From Alphaproteobacteria bacterium (GTDB taxonomy: Bacteria > Pseudomonadota > Alphaproteobacteria > Caulobacterales > Caulobacteraceae): a stretch of DNA of 5,778 nt. Positions within the stretch are counted from its first letter, which is position 1, and each line of letters begins with the position of its first letter. The stretch is from NCBI GenBank assembly GCA_018895795.1, contig JAHINZ010000186.1:1-5778 (forward strand), in the 5' to 3' direction. Both the position numbers and the translations under genes were made by a program. Positions 1 to 5,778 of this stretch are shown here, in pieces. The notes beneath the pieces were generated by a model, which had not been told where the DNA came from, did not search any database, and worked only from the letters and a program-made list of their open reading frames with translations.

Positions 1-2381
1 CCCGCGGGGTCAATGTGCTGGTCTTCAACAACTGGTACGACAGCCTGTTCAGCGACGCCAAGATCAGCGGCGTCGAGCTGATCCAACGCGATGTTCGCAC
101 CGCCACCAATGGCGATGTCCGCCTCAGCCCGACACCCGGCCAGTGGGATCCGATCGGCAAGCTGCTCGATCGCAAGGTCGATCCCGCCACCGGCGTGATC
201 GAGGCCACCCTAGAATACGCCGAATACGGCTTTCGCTATGTCATCCGGGCCGAGCCGCGCGGCGAGGGCGTGGTGTTGAGCATCAATCTCGACAAGGCCC
301 TGCCGGCGGCGCTGGAGGGCAGGGCCGGGTTCAATCTGGAATTCCTGCCGTCCGCCTATTTCCGCAAGACCTACATGGTCGACGGCAAGCCCGGCCTGTT
401 TCCGCTGTACCCCAGCAGCGACATGGCCCCGGCGGTCGGCCCTGAAGGGCGCGCCGAGCCGCTGCCCCTGGCCAGCGGTCGCCAGATCGTCCTGGCCCCC
501 GAGGATGGCGCGCGCCGGGTGAAGGTCGAGGCCGGGACGGGGCGGGTGTCGCTGTATGACGGCCGCAACCAGGCCCAGAACGGCTGGTACGTGCTGCGCG
601 GCGAGATCCCGGCCGGCAGGACCGGGCGGGTGCTGGAGTGGACGGTCACGGCCCAGGCCGACGCGGGCTGGGTGCGACCGCCGATGATCGCCAACTCTCA
701 GCTGGGCTATGCGCCGGACCAGAAGAAGGTCGCGGTCCTCGAGCTGGACCGCAACGATGGCGCGCGGCCGCCGGCCAGGCTGCTGCGGCTGACCGACAAG
801 GGCGACTATGTTCCGGCGCTGGAAGGCGCGGTCAAGCCGTGGGGCAAGTATCTGCGTTACGACTACGCCACCTTCGACTTCAGCGCGGTGAAAACGCCGG
901 GGGCCTATGTGATCGCCTACGGCGCCGCGCGGTCTCCCCCATTCCGGATCGATCCCGCCGTCTATGCCGACGCCTGGTTCCCCACGCTGGATGTCTATTT
1001 CCCGGTGGCGATGGACCACATGTTCGTCAACGAGGCCTATCGCGTCTGGCACGGCGACAGCCACCGCGACGACGCTCTGCAGGCGCCGATCAACCATGAG
1101 CATCTCGACCTCTACGCTCAGGGCCCGACGACCGACACGCGCTTCAAGCCGATGGAGCACATTCCCGGCCTGAATGTCGGCGGCTGGTATGACGCGGGCG
1201 ACTTCGATATCCGCACCCAGACCCAGTACAATGTGATCCGGACCATGGTCGAAACCTGGGAGAAGTTCGGTCTCACGCGCGACCAGACCACCATCGACCA
1301 GGCCCGGCGCCACGTGGAGATGCATGTCCCGGACGGTCAGCCCGATCTTGTCCAGCAGATCGGCCACGGCGCCCTGCAATTGGTGGCCCAGTTTCGGGCG
1401 GTGGGGCATGCGCTGAACGGCATCGTCGAGCCCGATGTCGGCCAGTACACCCACCTCGGCGACGCTGTCAGCAAGACCGACGGGCTGGTCTATGATCCCG
1501 GCCTGGCCTCCGGCCGGGTCCAGGGGGACCGCAGCGGAACGCCCGATGATCGCTGGGCCTTCACCAACAAGTCGACGCCGCTGAACTATGGCTCGATCGC
1601 CGCCCTGGCGGCCGCCAGCCGCGCCCTGCGCGGCCATGACGACGCTTTGGCCGACGAGAGCCTGACGATCGCCCGTCGCGTTTGGGACGAGGAGCACACT
1701 CACGCGCCCGATCTGTTCCGACATGGCAACACCACGGGCGGCGATCTGGTCGACGAGGAATTCGCCGCGGCGGTCGAGTTGCTGATCGCCACCAAGGACG
1801 CGAAATACGCCCAGCGCATCGACGCCCTCTGGCCCCAGGTCGAGGCCCGGTTCGCCGCCAACGCCCAGACCGCGGCCCAGGCCATCCCCTTCATGTCGCC
1901 CGCCTACAAGGCGCGGATGGAGCCGGCGGTGCGGGCCTTCGCCGCCCAGGCCGACCAGATGGCGGCCGCCAACCCCTTCGGCGTGCTGATCACCGAAGGC
2001 GGTTGGGCGGGTTCGGGGCAGGTGGTGGAGATCGGCCTCACGCACTACGCTCTGCACATGGCCTTCCCTGACATCGTCAAGGCCGACGGCGTCTTCCGCG
2101 CCCTCGACTTCGTGTATGGCGCGCACCCCGGATCCAACCTGTCGCTGGTCTCGGCGGTGGGGACGCAGTCCAAGGAAGTGGCCTACGGCAACAACCGCGC
2201 CGATTTCAGCTTTATCGCCGGCGGCGTGGTTCCCGGCGTGCTGGTCATCAAGCCCGACCTGCCGGAGAACAAGGAAGACTGGCCATTTTTCTGGGGCGAG
2301 AACGAGTACGTGATCAATGTCGGCGCCAGCTATATCCAGCTGGTCAACTCGGCCAACGCCCTGACGCAGGCCAAGCGCTAG
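1..2381 (+). CDS. Glycoside hydrolase family 9 enzyme (cellulase-like), 5' end missing
   Basis: The reading frame is open from base 3 to the TAG at 2379-2381 (792 codons). A GTG at base 15 is the first possible start in view, but the frame continues upstream of it without a stop and no signal peptide is visible, so the true start probably lies outside. Counting from that GTG: residues 1 to about 220 are a beta-rich N-terminal region; about 224-315 (beginning MIANSQLGYAP) is an Ig-like domain of the type that precedes many GH9 catalytic domains; about 318-788 is the catalytic (alpha/alpha)6 barrel. The family motif GGWYDAGDF holds the nucleophile/base pair Asp393 and Asp396. WGENEYVIN near the C-terminus supplies the probable acid Glu764. 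The usual histidine motif is replaced by EVAYGNNRADFSF. GH9 enzymes hydrolyse beta-1,4-glucans and related glycans by inversion; the substrate here is not readable. Family assignment is firm, specificity is not. Confidence 0.93.
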   Translation, partial: RGVNVLVFNNWYDSLFSDAKISGVELIQRDVRTATNGDVRLSPTPGQWDPIGKLLDRKVDPATGVIEATLEYAEYGFRYVIRAEPRGEGVVLSINLDKALPAALEGRAGFNLEFLPSAYFRKTYMVDGKPGLFPLYPSSDMAPAVGPEGRAEPLPLASGRQIVLAPEDGARRVKVEAGTGRVSLYDGRNQAQNGWYVLRGEIPAGRTGRVLEWTVTAQADAGWVRPPMIANSQLGYAPDQKKVAVLELDRNDGARPPARLLRLTDKGDYVPALEGAVKPWGKYLRYDYATFDFSAVKTPGAYVIAYGAARSPPFRIDPAVYADAWFPTLDVYFPVAMDHMFVNEAYRVWHGDSHRDDALQAPINHEHLDLYAQGPTTDTRFKPMEHIPGLNVGGWYDAGDFDIRTQTQYNVIRTMVETWEKFGLTRDQTTIDQARRHVEMHVPDGQPDLVQQIGHGALQLVAQFRAVGHALNGIVEPDVGQYTHLGDAVSKTDGLVYDPGLASGRVQGDRSGTPDDRWAFTNKSTPLNYGSIAALAAASRALRGHDDALADESLTIARRVWDEEHTHAPDLFRHGNTTGGDLVDEEFAAAVELLIATKDAKYAQRIDALWPQVEARFAANAQTAAQAIPFMSPAYKARMEPAVRAFAAQADQMAAANPFGVLITEGGWAGSGQVVEIGLTHYALHMAFPDIVKADGVFRALDFVYGAHPGSNLSLVSAVGTQSKEVAYGNNRADFSFIAGGVVPGVLVIKPDLPENKEDWPFFWGENEYVINVGASYIQLVNSANALTQAKR

Positions 2382-4060
2382 GACGCGGGCGGCCGGCGGC
2401 CGTCCGCCCGCTCGAGGGTTTCCCAGAGCCGGCGCTCGGCGCCGAACCGATCGTCAACCACCGTGCACGCCACGTCGATGACCATGGTCGCGCGCCGCTT
2501 CAGGTCATAGGCCGGCCAGGCGGGCTGGCCCGGCGCCGACGGGCGGCCGTCGCGGGCGAAACTGGCGAACAGGGCGCTGGCGTTGGCGGCGGCCAGGGCG
2601 CGGTCGGGGCGGCTGCCGGCCAGGGTGGTGGTGGGTCCGACCTGATTGAACACCAGCGGAATGTCGCTGGCGTGCATGGCGCCCAGCTCATAGTCCGAGC
2701 CCGGCGGCTTGATGTTCGAGCGATAGGCCAGATTATAATAGTAAGCCGGGGCGCCGCCCTCGGCGGCCTTGCGCTCGGCGGTGACGATCGAGCCCGATCC
2801 CATATCCGCGGCGCTGGCGATCGCCAGATAGAGATCCGTTGGCGAGGCGCCGGGGCGGCTGGCGCGATAGGTGCTCAGGATCGCATCGGCCTGGTCGCCG
2901 AACTTTTCGGTCACGCGCCGCCGCAGGCCTTCGGCGTCGAGGCTGAAAGCCCCGGCGTCCTTGTTCTGCCAGGCGAAGAACGCCGCCTCGTTATCCAGCC
3001 AGCCGATCATCAGTGGTTTGTCACGCGCCGAGGCGGGGGCGGCGGGATCGAAGGGGTGGTGGGGCAGCAGCGCTCCATCCATCACCGGACCATAGAAGCC
3101 GGGGCCCACGGTCTCGATGCCGCGCCAGCCGTGACCCGTACCACCGGTCGCGCGCTTGGCCAGGGCGTCCTGGGCCTGCAGCAGGCGCGGCGCTGGGACG
3201 TCCAGCAACCGCCGCCAGTCGCTTGGGGGGATGGCGAGTTCGGTCAGCAGCAGGCGCGTGGTCGCGGCGGCGGCGTCGCGCGTGCCGATGCGCACCGCCG
3301 GCCCGCTCTGGATCGCGGCCTTCGAGAACAACGGCGCGACCGAGGGCATGGCGTACAGGCAGGCGGTCTTGGCGCCGCCGCCGGACTCGCCAAACAGCAT
3401 GACATTGCCGGGATCGCCGCCGAACGCCGCGATGTTGCGCGCCACCCACTTGAGCGCCAGAACGATGTCGGACAAGCCCTGATTGCCCGAGCCCGCATAG
3501 GCTTGGCCGCCCAACTCCTCCAGATACAGATAGCCCAGCAGGCCCAGTCGATGGTTGGTGGCGACGACCACCACGTCATGGTCGCGCGCCAGACGACTCC
3601 CGGCCTGGACGGCGCTTCCCGCCGAGCCGGTCGTGAAGCCGCCGCCATGGCTGTAGACCATGACCGGACGGCCCTGGCCGCCGCCGGCCGGCTTCCAGAT
3701 ATTGAGAACCAGGCAATCCTCGGCGGGGCTCGGCTCGTCCACGCCGTACACGGTCTCGGGGTGTTGCAACGACGGGGCGCCCAGTCGGATCGCGTCGCGC
3801 AACCCGGTCCAGGAAGGGGCCGGCCGCGCCGGTTTGAACCGGGCCGCTCCGGCGACGCTGTCGCCATAGGGGACGCCCCGGAAGATCTCGACGCCGTCGA
3901 CCCGCTGACCGCGCAGGCGCCCTTCGGCCGTCTCGACGATCACCGGCTCGGCGGAGGGTTCCGCCGCGCGGAGGATCGCAGGCGTCGCCGCGGCAAGACC
4001 AGCCCCGCCAACCAGGAGCTGACGACGATCAAGAGCGCGCGGCGACGTGCGGATGGTCAT
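2378..4060 (-). CDS. Exported type-B carboxylesterase (COesterase family, alpha/beta hydrolase)
   Basis: 560 residues from ATG at 4060-4058, a normal full length for this family. The N-terminus has a twin-arginine-like stretch, LDRRQLLVGG (residues 10-19), then a hydrophobic alanine-rich segment ending ILRAAE, suggesting Tat or Sec export with cleavage near residue 32. Family motifs appear in order: FRGVPYG (60-66), EDCLVLNIW (114-122), oxyanion-hole HGGGF (138-142), nucleophile elbow GESGG with Ser226, probable acid Glu358 in GWLDNEAAF, and catalytic His463 in GAMHASDIPLVF. The triad looks intact, so an active hydrolase of carboxylic esters is expected in the periplasm or outside. Beside a GH9 enzyme and a TonB receptor, an acetyl- or feruloyl-type esterase acting on plant polysaccharide is plausible, but the sequence does not fix the substrate. 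An in-frame TTG at 4072 is a weaker start because it overlaps the ribosome-binding site. Confidence 0.93.
   Translation of the reverse strand: MTIRTSPRALDRRQLLVGGAGLAAATPAILRAAEPSAEPVIVETAEGRLRGQRVDGVEIFRGVPYGDSVAGAARFKPARPAPSWTGLRDAIRLGAPSLQHPETVYGVDEPSPAEDCLVLNIWKPAGGGQGRPVMVYSHGGGFTTGSAGSAVQAGSRLARDHDVVVVATNHRLGLLGYLYLEELGGQAYAGSGNQGLSDIVLALKWVARNIAAFGGDPGNVMLFGESGGGAKTACLYAMPSVAPLFSKAAIQSGPAVRIGTRDAAAATTRLLLTELAIPPSDWRRLLDVPAPRLLQAQDALAKRATGGTGHGWRGIETVGPGFYGPVMDGALLPHHPFDPAAPASARDKPLMIGWLDNEAAFFAWQNKDAGAFSLDAEGLRRRVTEKFGDQADAILSTYRASRPGASPTDLYLAIASAADMGSGSIVTAERKAAEGGAPAYYYNLAYRSNIKPPGSDYELGAMHASDIPLVFNQVGPTTTLAGSRPDRALAAANASALFASFARDGRPSAPGQPAWPAYDLKRRATMVIDVACTVVDDRFGAERRLWETLERADGRRPPAS
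2385..2411. terminator. GC-rich hairpin at the convergent gene ends, possible weak terminator
   Basis: GCGGGCGG (2385-2392) pairs with CCGCCCGC (2404-2411), a perfect 8-bp stem with an 11-base loop. It starts three bases after the GH9 stop codon, and it lies within the last codons of the esterase gene on the other strand. There is no T-run on either side, so it does not meet the rule for a classical intrinsic terminator. It could block RNA polymerase or protect the GH9 mRNA 3' end, or it could be a by-product of Arg/Gly/Pro codons in GC-rich DNA. Confidence 0.3.
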
Positions 4061-4064
4061 GAAA

Positions 4065-4071
4065 TTTTCCA
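4065..4071 (-). promoter_or_regulatory. Ribosome-binding site of the esterase gene
   Basis: On the minus strand TGGAAAA stands upstream of the ATG at 4060, with 7 bases between GGA and the start codon. This supports the ATG over the in-frame TTG at 4072, which would have to be read from within the same sequence. Confidence 0.6.
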
Positions 4072-4087
4072 AAACGTCAAAATGTTA

Positions 4088-4122
4088 GTCGCGAGGCGCG
4101 GCGCGCCGCCGCGCTTCGCGAC
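4088..4122. other. Near-perfect 35-base hairpin in the esterase 5' leader
   Basis: Bases 4088-4103 pair with 4107-4122 around a 3-base loop: 16 consecutive positions with a single imperfection (G4095 opposite T4115), beginning GTCGCGA and ending TCGCGAC. Read on the esterase (minus) strand the one imperfect pair is C-A, and the hairpin is followed by TAACATTTTGACGTTTTGG and then the ribosome-binding site, leaving 27 bases between hairpin and ATG. It could be a leader attenuator, an mRNA-stabilising or translation-modulating structure, or a dispersed palindromic repeat. The following T-rich stretch is broken, so terminator strength is uncertain. Confidence 0.7.
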
Positions 4123-4246
4123 ATCGGGTGTCTTGGAAGCCCAGAAAATCGAGGGCGTTCGACCGGGGAAGGAGGCCTTCAAAGTGGGCGGCCTTTTCTC
4201 GAGGGGGAGGCGGCGACGCGAAGGGCTGATGGTCGGAATCTCGTTG

Positions 4247-4279
4247 GGTAGCGCTACCATCGGCGGGTTGGGCGGTCAA
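4247..4279 (-). promoter_or_regulatory. Predicted esterase promoter with LacI/XylR-type operator
   Basis: On the minus strand a -35-like TTGACC (4279-4274, within TTGACCGCC) is followed by CCGATGGTAGCGCTACC (4263-4247). The latter contains the perfect 12-bp palindrome GGTAGCGCTACC (4247-4258), the form of operator bound by LacI-family sugar repressors; from memory the Caulobacter xylose operator reads close to TGTTAGCGCTACCA. The operator covers the expected -10 position (TAGCGC at a 17-bp spacing, a poor -10 match), as expected for repression. Transcription starting near 4244 would give a leader of about 184 bases that includes the 4088-4122 hairpin. The palindrome is seen directly; promoter function is inferred. 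Confidence 0.55.
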
Positions 4280-4361
4280 TTCAGCGATGAGCGCGGAGCC
4301 CTCCGAGTCGTCAAATTTTTCCGGACCGACAAAAAGTAGCTTTTCAGCGTCCTTGCTACAA

Positions 4362-4402
4362 AAAGCGCTTTATGCCAGTAAATAGGCTATAAACAGCGCT
4401 GT
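4362..4402. promoter_or_regulatory. Pair of AGCGCT-core palindromes flanking a GCTATAAA -10-like element
   Basis: AAAGCGCTTT (4362-4371) and ACAGCGCTGT (4393-4402) are perfect 10-bp palindromes with centres 31 bp apart, about three helical turns. Between them GCTATAAAC (4386-4394) fits the Caulobacter housekeeping -10 pattern GCTANAWC in all but its last base, reading toward the receptor. No good -35 lies at the right distance; the first palindrome occupies that place and the second would lie at the transcription start. A related AAAAGTAGCTTTT sits another 28 bp upstream (4332-4344). Reasonable as auxiliary operators or a second promoter, but untested. Confidence 0.4.
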
Positions 4403-4431
4403 CAAAATTCAGTTTCTGGCCACCTCTTCGC

Positions 4432-4465
4432 TTGACCGCCGCCATATACCGATGTTACCGCTACC
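4432..4465 (+). promoter_or_regulatory. Predicted receptor promoter with LacI/XylR-type operator
   Basis: TTGACCGCC (4432-4440) followed after 8 bp by CCGATGTTACCGCTACC (4449-4465). This is the same module as at 4247-4279 in opposite orientation: the first block is identical over 9 bases and the second matches at 15 of 17. ATGTTACCGCTACC differs at about one base from the Caulobacter xylose operator as I remember it. The element would cover the -10 position (TACCGC, weak), giving a leader of roughly 120 bases before the receptor ATG. TACCGATGT is repeated at 4447-4455 and 4462-4470, on either side of the operator core. Confidence 0.5.
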
Positions 4466-4575
4466 GATGTCGTCGGCGACAAGGCGTTGGATCGGACTAC
4501 ATGTCCGGCCTGAAATGATTTTTGACACCGACGATTAAAAACAAACACGCCTCAATCCATTGGGGTGCATTCTGC

Positions 4576-4580
4576 GGGGA
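4576..4580 (+). promoter_or_regulatory. Ribosome-binding site of the TonB-dependent receptor gene
   Basis: GGGGA ends 7 bases before the ATG at 4588-4590. This fixes the start, and the encoded protein then begins directly with a typical signal peptide. Confidence 0.7.
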
Positions 4581-4587
4581 AACAACC

Positions 4588-5778
4588 ATGAAGCGGCAAC
4601 GTCGGCTCTCGACATCTGTATCATTGATAGCGCTGTCAGCCATGCTGGGGGCGGGGCACGCTTTTGCTCAGCAAGCCACCGACAACCAGGTGGTGGAAGA
4701 GGTGATTGTCACAGGCATTCGGGCTTCGCTGGAGCGTTCGATCGCGATCAAGCGCTCCAATAGCGGCGTCGTCGACGCGATTTCCGCTGAAGACATGGGC
4801 AAGTTCCCCGACACCAACCTGGCTGAATCGCTGCAGCGGATCACCGGCGTGTCGATCGACCGCACTAACGGCGAAGGCTCGCAGGTCACGGTTCGCGGCT
4901 TCGGCGGCGGGTTCAACCTGGTGACCTTGAACGGCCGGACCATGCCCGCCGCCAATGTCGCCACGGTCGGCGGCGACCAGTCGGCGGATTTCGCCGCCGG
5001 CACCAGCCGCTCCTTCGACTTCTCCAACCTGGCGTCGGAAGGCGTCACCACGCTGGAAGTCTATAAGACGGGTCGCGCGGCGATCCCTTCGGGCGGCATC
5101 GGCGCCACCATCAACGTCAAGACCCGTCGCCCGCTTGAAGCGCATCAGACCGGCTTCAGCGGCAGTATCGGCGCCAAGGCCGTTTATGACGAAGGCGCTG
5201 ACAAGACCCTCGTGGGCGCCGACAAGATCACGCCGGAAGTCTCGGGCCTGCTCAACTGGATGGACGATTCCGAAAAGTTCGGCGTCAGCCTGTTCGGCAG
5301 CTACCAGAAGCGCAACTTCACCAGCCGCGCCGCCACGTCCAACGACTGGAACATCCGTCGCTATTCGGACTTCATCAACCCGGCCAACGGCTTTGTCCGC
5401 AACGGCGGCGCCACCCAGATCACCAACGCGCCGGCCAACGGCAATGTCTGGGTCGCGATCCCCAACGACAGCCGCTACCACTTCGCCGAAGGCGAGCGGG
5501 AGCGCATCAATGGTCAGATCGCGGTGCAGTATCGGCCCGTTGAGAACCTGCTGATTACCGCTGACGCGCTGTATGCGCAGAACAAGTCGTTCGAACGCCG
5601 CAACGATAGCACCAACTGGTTCAACCGGCCCTTCGACAAGGTGACGTTCGACAACAATCCCGTCGTCGCCACGGCGGTTCTGCTGCAGGAAAACCTCAGC
5701 GGCACCAAGGATATGGGCTTTGAACAGCAGTATCGGTCCAACAAGGACACCCTGCAGTCCTTCGGCCTGAACGGTGTC
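4588..5778 (+). CDS. TonB-dependent outer-membrane receptor (Xanthomonas/Caulobacter type), 3' end missing
   Basis: The frame from ATG 4588 is open for 397 codons to the right edge, so the gene is cut; such receptors usually run 850-1,000 residues. MKRQRRLSTS and a hydrophobic stretch form a Sec signal peptide ending GHAFA, with probable cleavage after residue 27. VVEEVIVTG (35-43) is a TonB-box-like segment. The plug domain follows (about 50-182) with the subfamily hallmarks VVDAISAEDMGKFPDTNLAE (61-80), SLQRITGVSIDR (81-92), VTVRGFG (100-106), LNGRTMP (114-120) and IPSGGIGATINVKTRRPL (166-183). Beta-barrel strands begin near 188, for example FGVSLFGSYQKRN and LLITADALYAQNKSF. The family uses TonB/ExbBD energy to take up substrates too large for porins; in Caulobacterales and Xanthomonadales many members serve oligosaccharides. 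The neighbouring hydrolases and shared operator suggest a plant-glycan fragment as ligand; the exact ligand is unknown. Confidence 0.95.
   Translation, partial: MKRQRRLSTSVSLIALSAMLGAGHAFAQQATDNQVVEEVIVTGIRASLERSIAIKRSNSGVVDAISAEDMGKFPDTNLAESLQRITGVSIDRTNGEGSQVTVRGFGGGFNLVTLNGRTMPAANVATVGGDQSADFAAGTSRSFDFSNLASEGVTTLEVYKTGRAAIPSGGIGATINVKTRRPLEAHQTGFSGSIGAKAVYDEGADKTLVGADKITPEVSGLLNWMDDSEKFGVSLFGSYQKRNFTSRAATSNDWNIRRYSDFINPANGFVRNGGATQITNAPANGNVWVAIPNDSRYHFAEGERERINGQIAVQYRPVENLLITADALYAQNKSFERRNDSTNWFNRPFDKVTFDNNPVVATAVLLQENLSGTKDMGFEQQYRSNKDTLQSFGLNGV
4625..4638. promoter_or_regulatory. Imperfect AGCGCT palindrome within the receptor signal-peptide codons
   Basis: TGATAGCGCTGTCA is a 14-bp palindrome with one mismatched pair. 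Its AGCGCTGTCA part is identical to 4395-4404 in the upstream region. It lies about 37 bases into the receptor gene and could be a downstream auxiliary operator of the kind LacI-family proteins use for looping. It also encodes ordinary signal-peptide residues, so coincidence is possible. Confidence 0.25.

Larger units (their letters stand above)
4061..4587. other. Divergent intergenic control region between esterase and receptor genes
   Basis: 527 bp without a convincing gene. From left to right it holds the esterase ribosome-binding site, a 35-base hairpin (4088-4122), the esterase-facing promoter/operator module (4247-4279), an AT-rich stretch of palindromes (about 4332-4402), the receptor-facing module (4432-4465), two small hairpins in the receptor leader (TGTCG/CGACA at 4468-4481; CGGAC/GTCCG at 4493-4507), and the receptor ribosome-binding site. 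The stretch 4310-4410 is clearly richer in A and T than the flanking genes. I recognise no conserved riboswitch and no RNA gene. Confidence 0.75.

Noticed and set aside
15..17. GTG at base 15 as the true start of the GH9 gene
   Set aside because: The frame is open to the window edge, the peptide before the GTG continues in frame, and a start here would leave a secreted-type enzyme without a signal peptide.
210..2126. Long minus-strand open frame (638 codons) opposite the GH9 gene
   Set aside because: It lies wholly antisense to a gene with clear family motifs and its translation is low-complexity Arg/Gly/Val/Asp-rich, as expected from GC-biased codons read in the complementary frame.
2672..4339. 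Long plus-strand open frame (555 codons) opposite the esterase and extending into the intergenic region
   Set aside because: Antisense to the intact esterase, with Arg/Ala/Gly-rich translation and no recognisable domain. Its tail to 4339 crosses the predicted operator and hairpin.
4379..4405. Minus-strand TTGACA (4405-4400) with TATTTA at a 15-bp spacing as an esterase promoter
   Set aside because: The spacing is short, the -35 overlaps the ACAGCGCTGT palindrome, and it would give a leader of over 300 bases; the 4247-4279 module is the better candidate.
4522..4527. Perfect TTGACA -35 box just upstream of the receptor
   Set aside because: No acceptable -10 follows at either 16-18 bp or the Caulobacter spacing, and it lies only about 60 bp before the ATG; kept only as a weak possibility.
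4400..4527. Inverted repeat TGTCAAAA (4400-4407) and TTTTGACA (4520-4527)
   Set aside because: Only 8 bp with a 112-base separation in an AT-rich region; likely coincidence of two TTGACA-like sequences.
4636..5481. Minus-strand open frame (281 codons) opposite the receptor
   Set aside because: The plus strand encodes an unmistakable TonB-dependent receptor across the whole stretch; the antisense frame is a codon-bias shadow.

Overview
The window looks like chromosomal DNA of a Caulobacter-like alphaproteobacterium (Caulobacterales). The reasons are high GC, third-position GC bias in all three genes, a TonB-dependent receptor of the Xanthomonas/Caulobacter subfamily, and operator-like sites that resemble (from memory) the Caulobacter xylose-repressor (XylR, LacI family) operator. 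The genus assignment is an inference.

Layout. (1) Bases 1-2381, + strand: a glycoside hydrolase family 9 (GH9) enzyme missing its N-terminus at the left edge. (2) Bases 2378-4060, - strand: a complete exported type-B carboxylesterase, convergent with the GH9 gene; the two TAG stop codons overlap in one CTAG. (3) Bases 4061-4587: a 527-bp divergent control region, AT-richer in its middle. (4) Bases 4588-5778, + strand: the first 397 codons of a TonB-dependent outer-membrane receptor running off the right edge.

The control region is the most informative part. It holds two oppositely facing copies of one module: TTGACCGCC, then 7 or 8 bp, then CCGATGkTAsCGCTACC. One copy faces the esterase and the other faces the receptor. 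Two further palindromes with an AGCGCT core lie between them, and a fourth, imperfect one lies inside the receptor's signal-peptide codons. A 35-base hairpin with a 16-pair stem sits in the esterase leader, 27 bases before its start codon.

Together the genes read as a small glycan-use locus: the receptor imports an oligosaccharide across the outer membrane, the esterase removes ester groups, and the GH9 enzyme cuts the backbone. Shared operators would couple receptor and esterase expression to a sugar signal, possibly xylose. I see no mobile element, CRISPR array, tRNA or rRNA, and no wholly new kind of system. The novelty, if any, is in the regulatory architecture.
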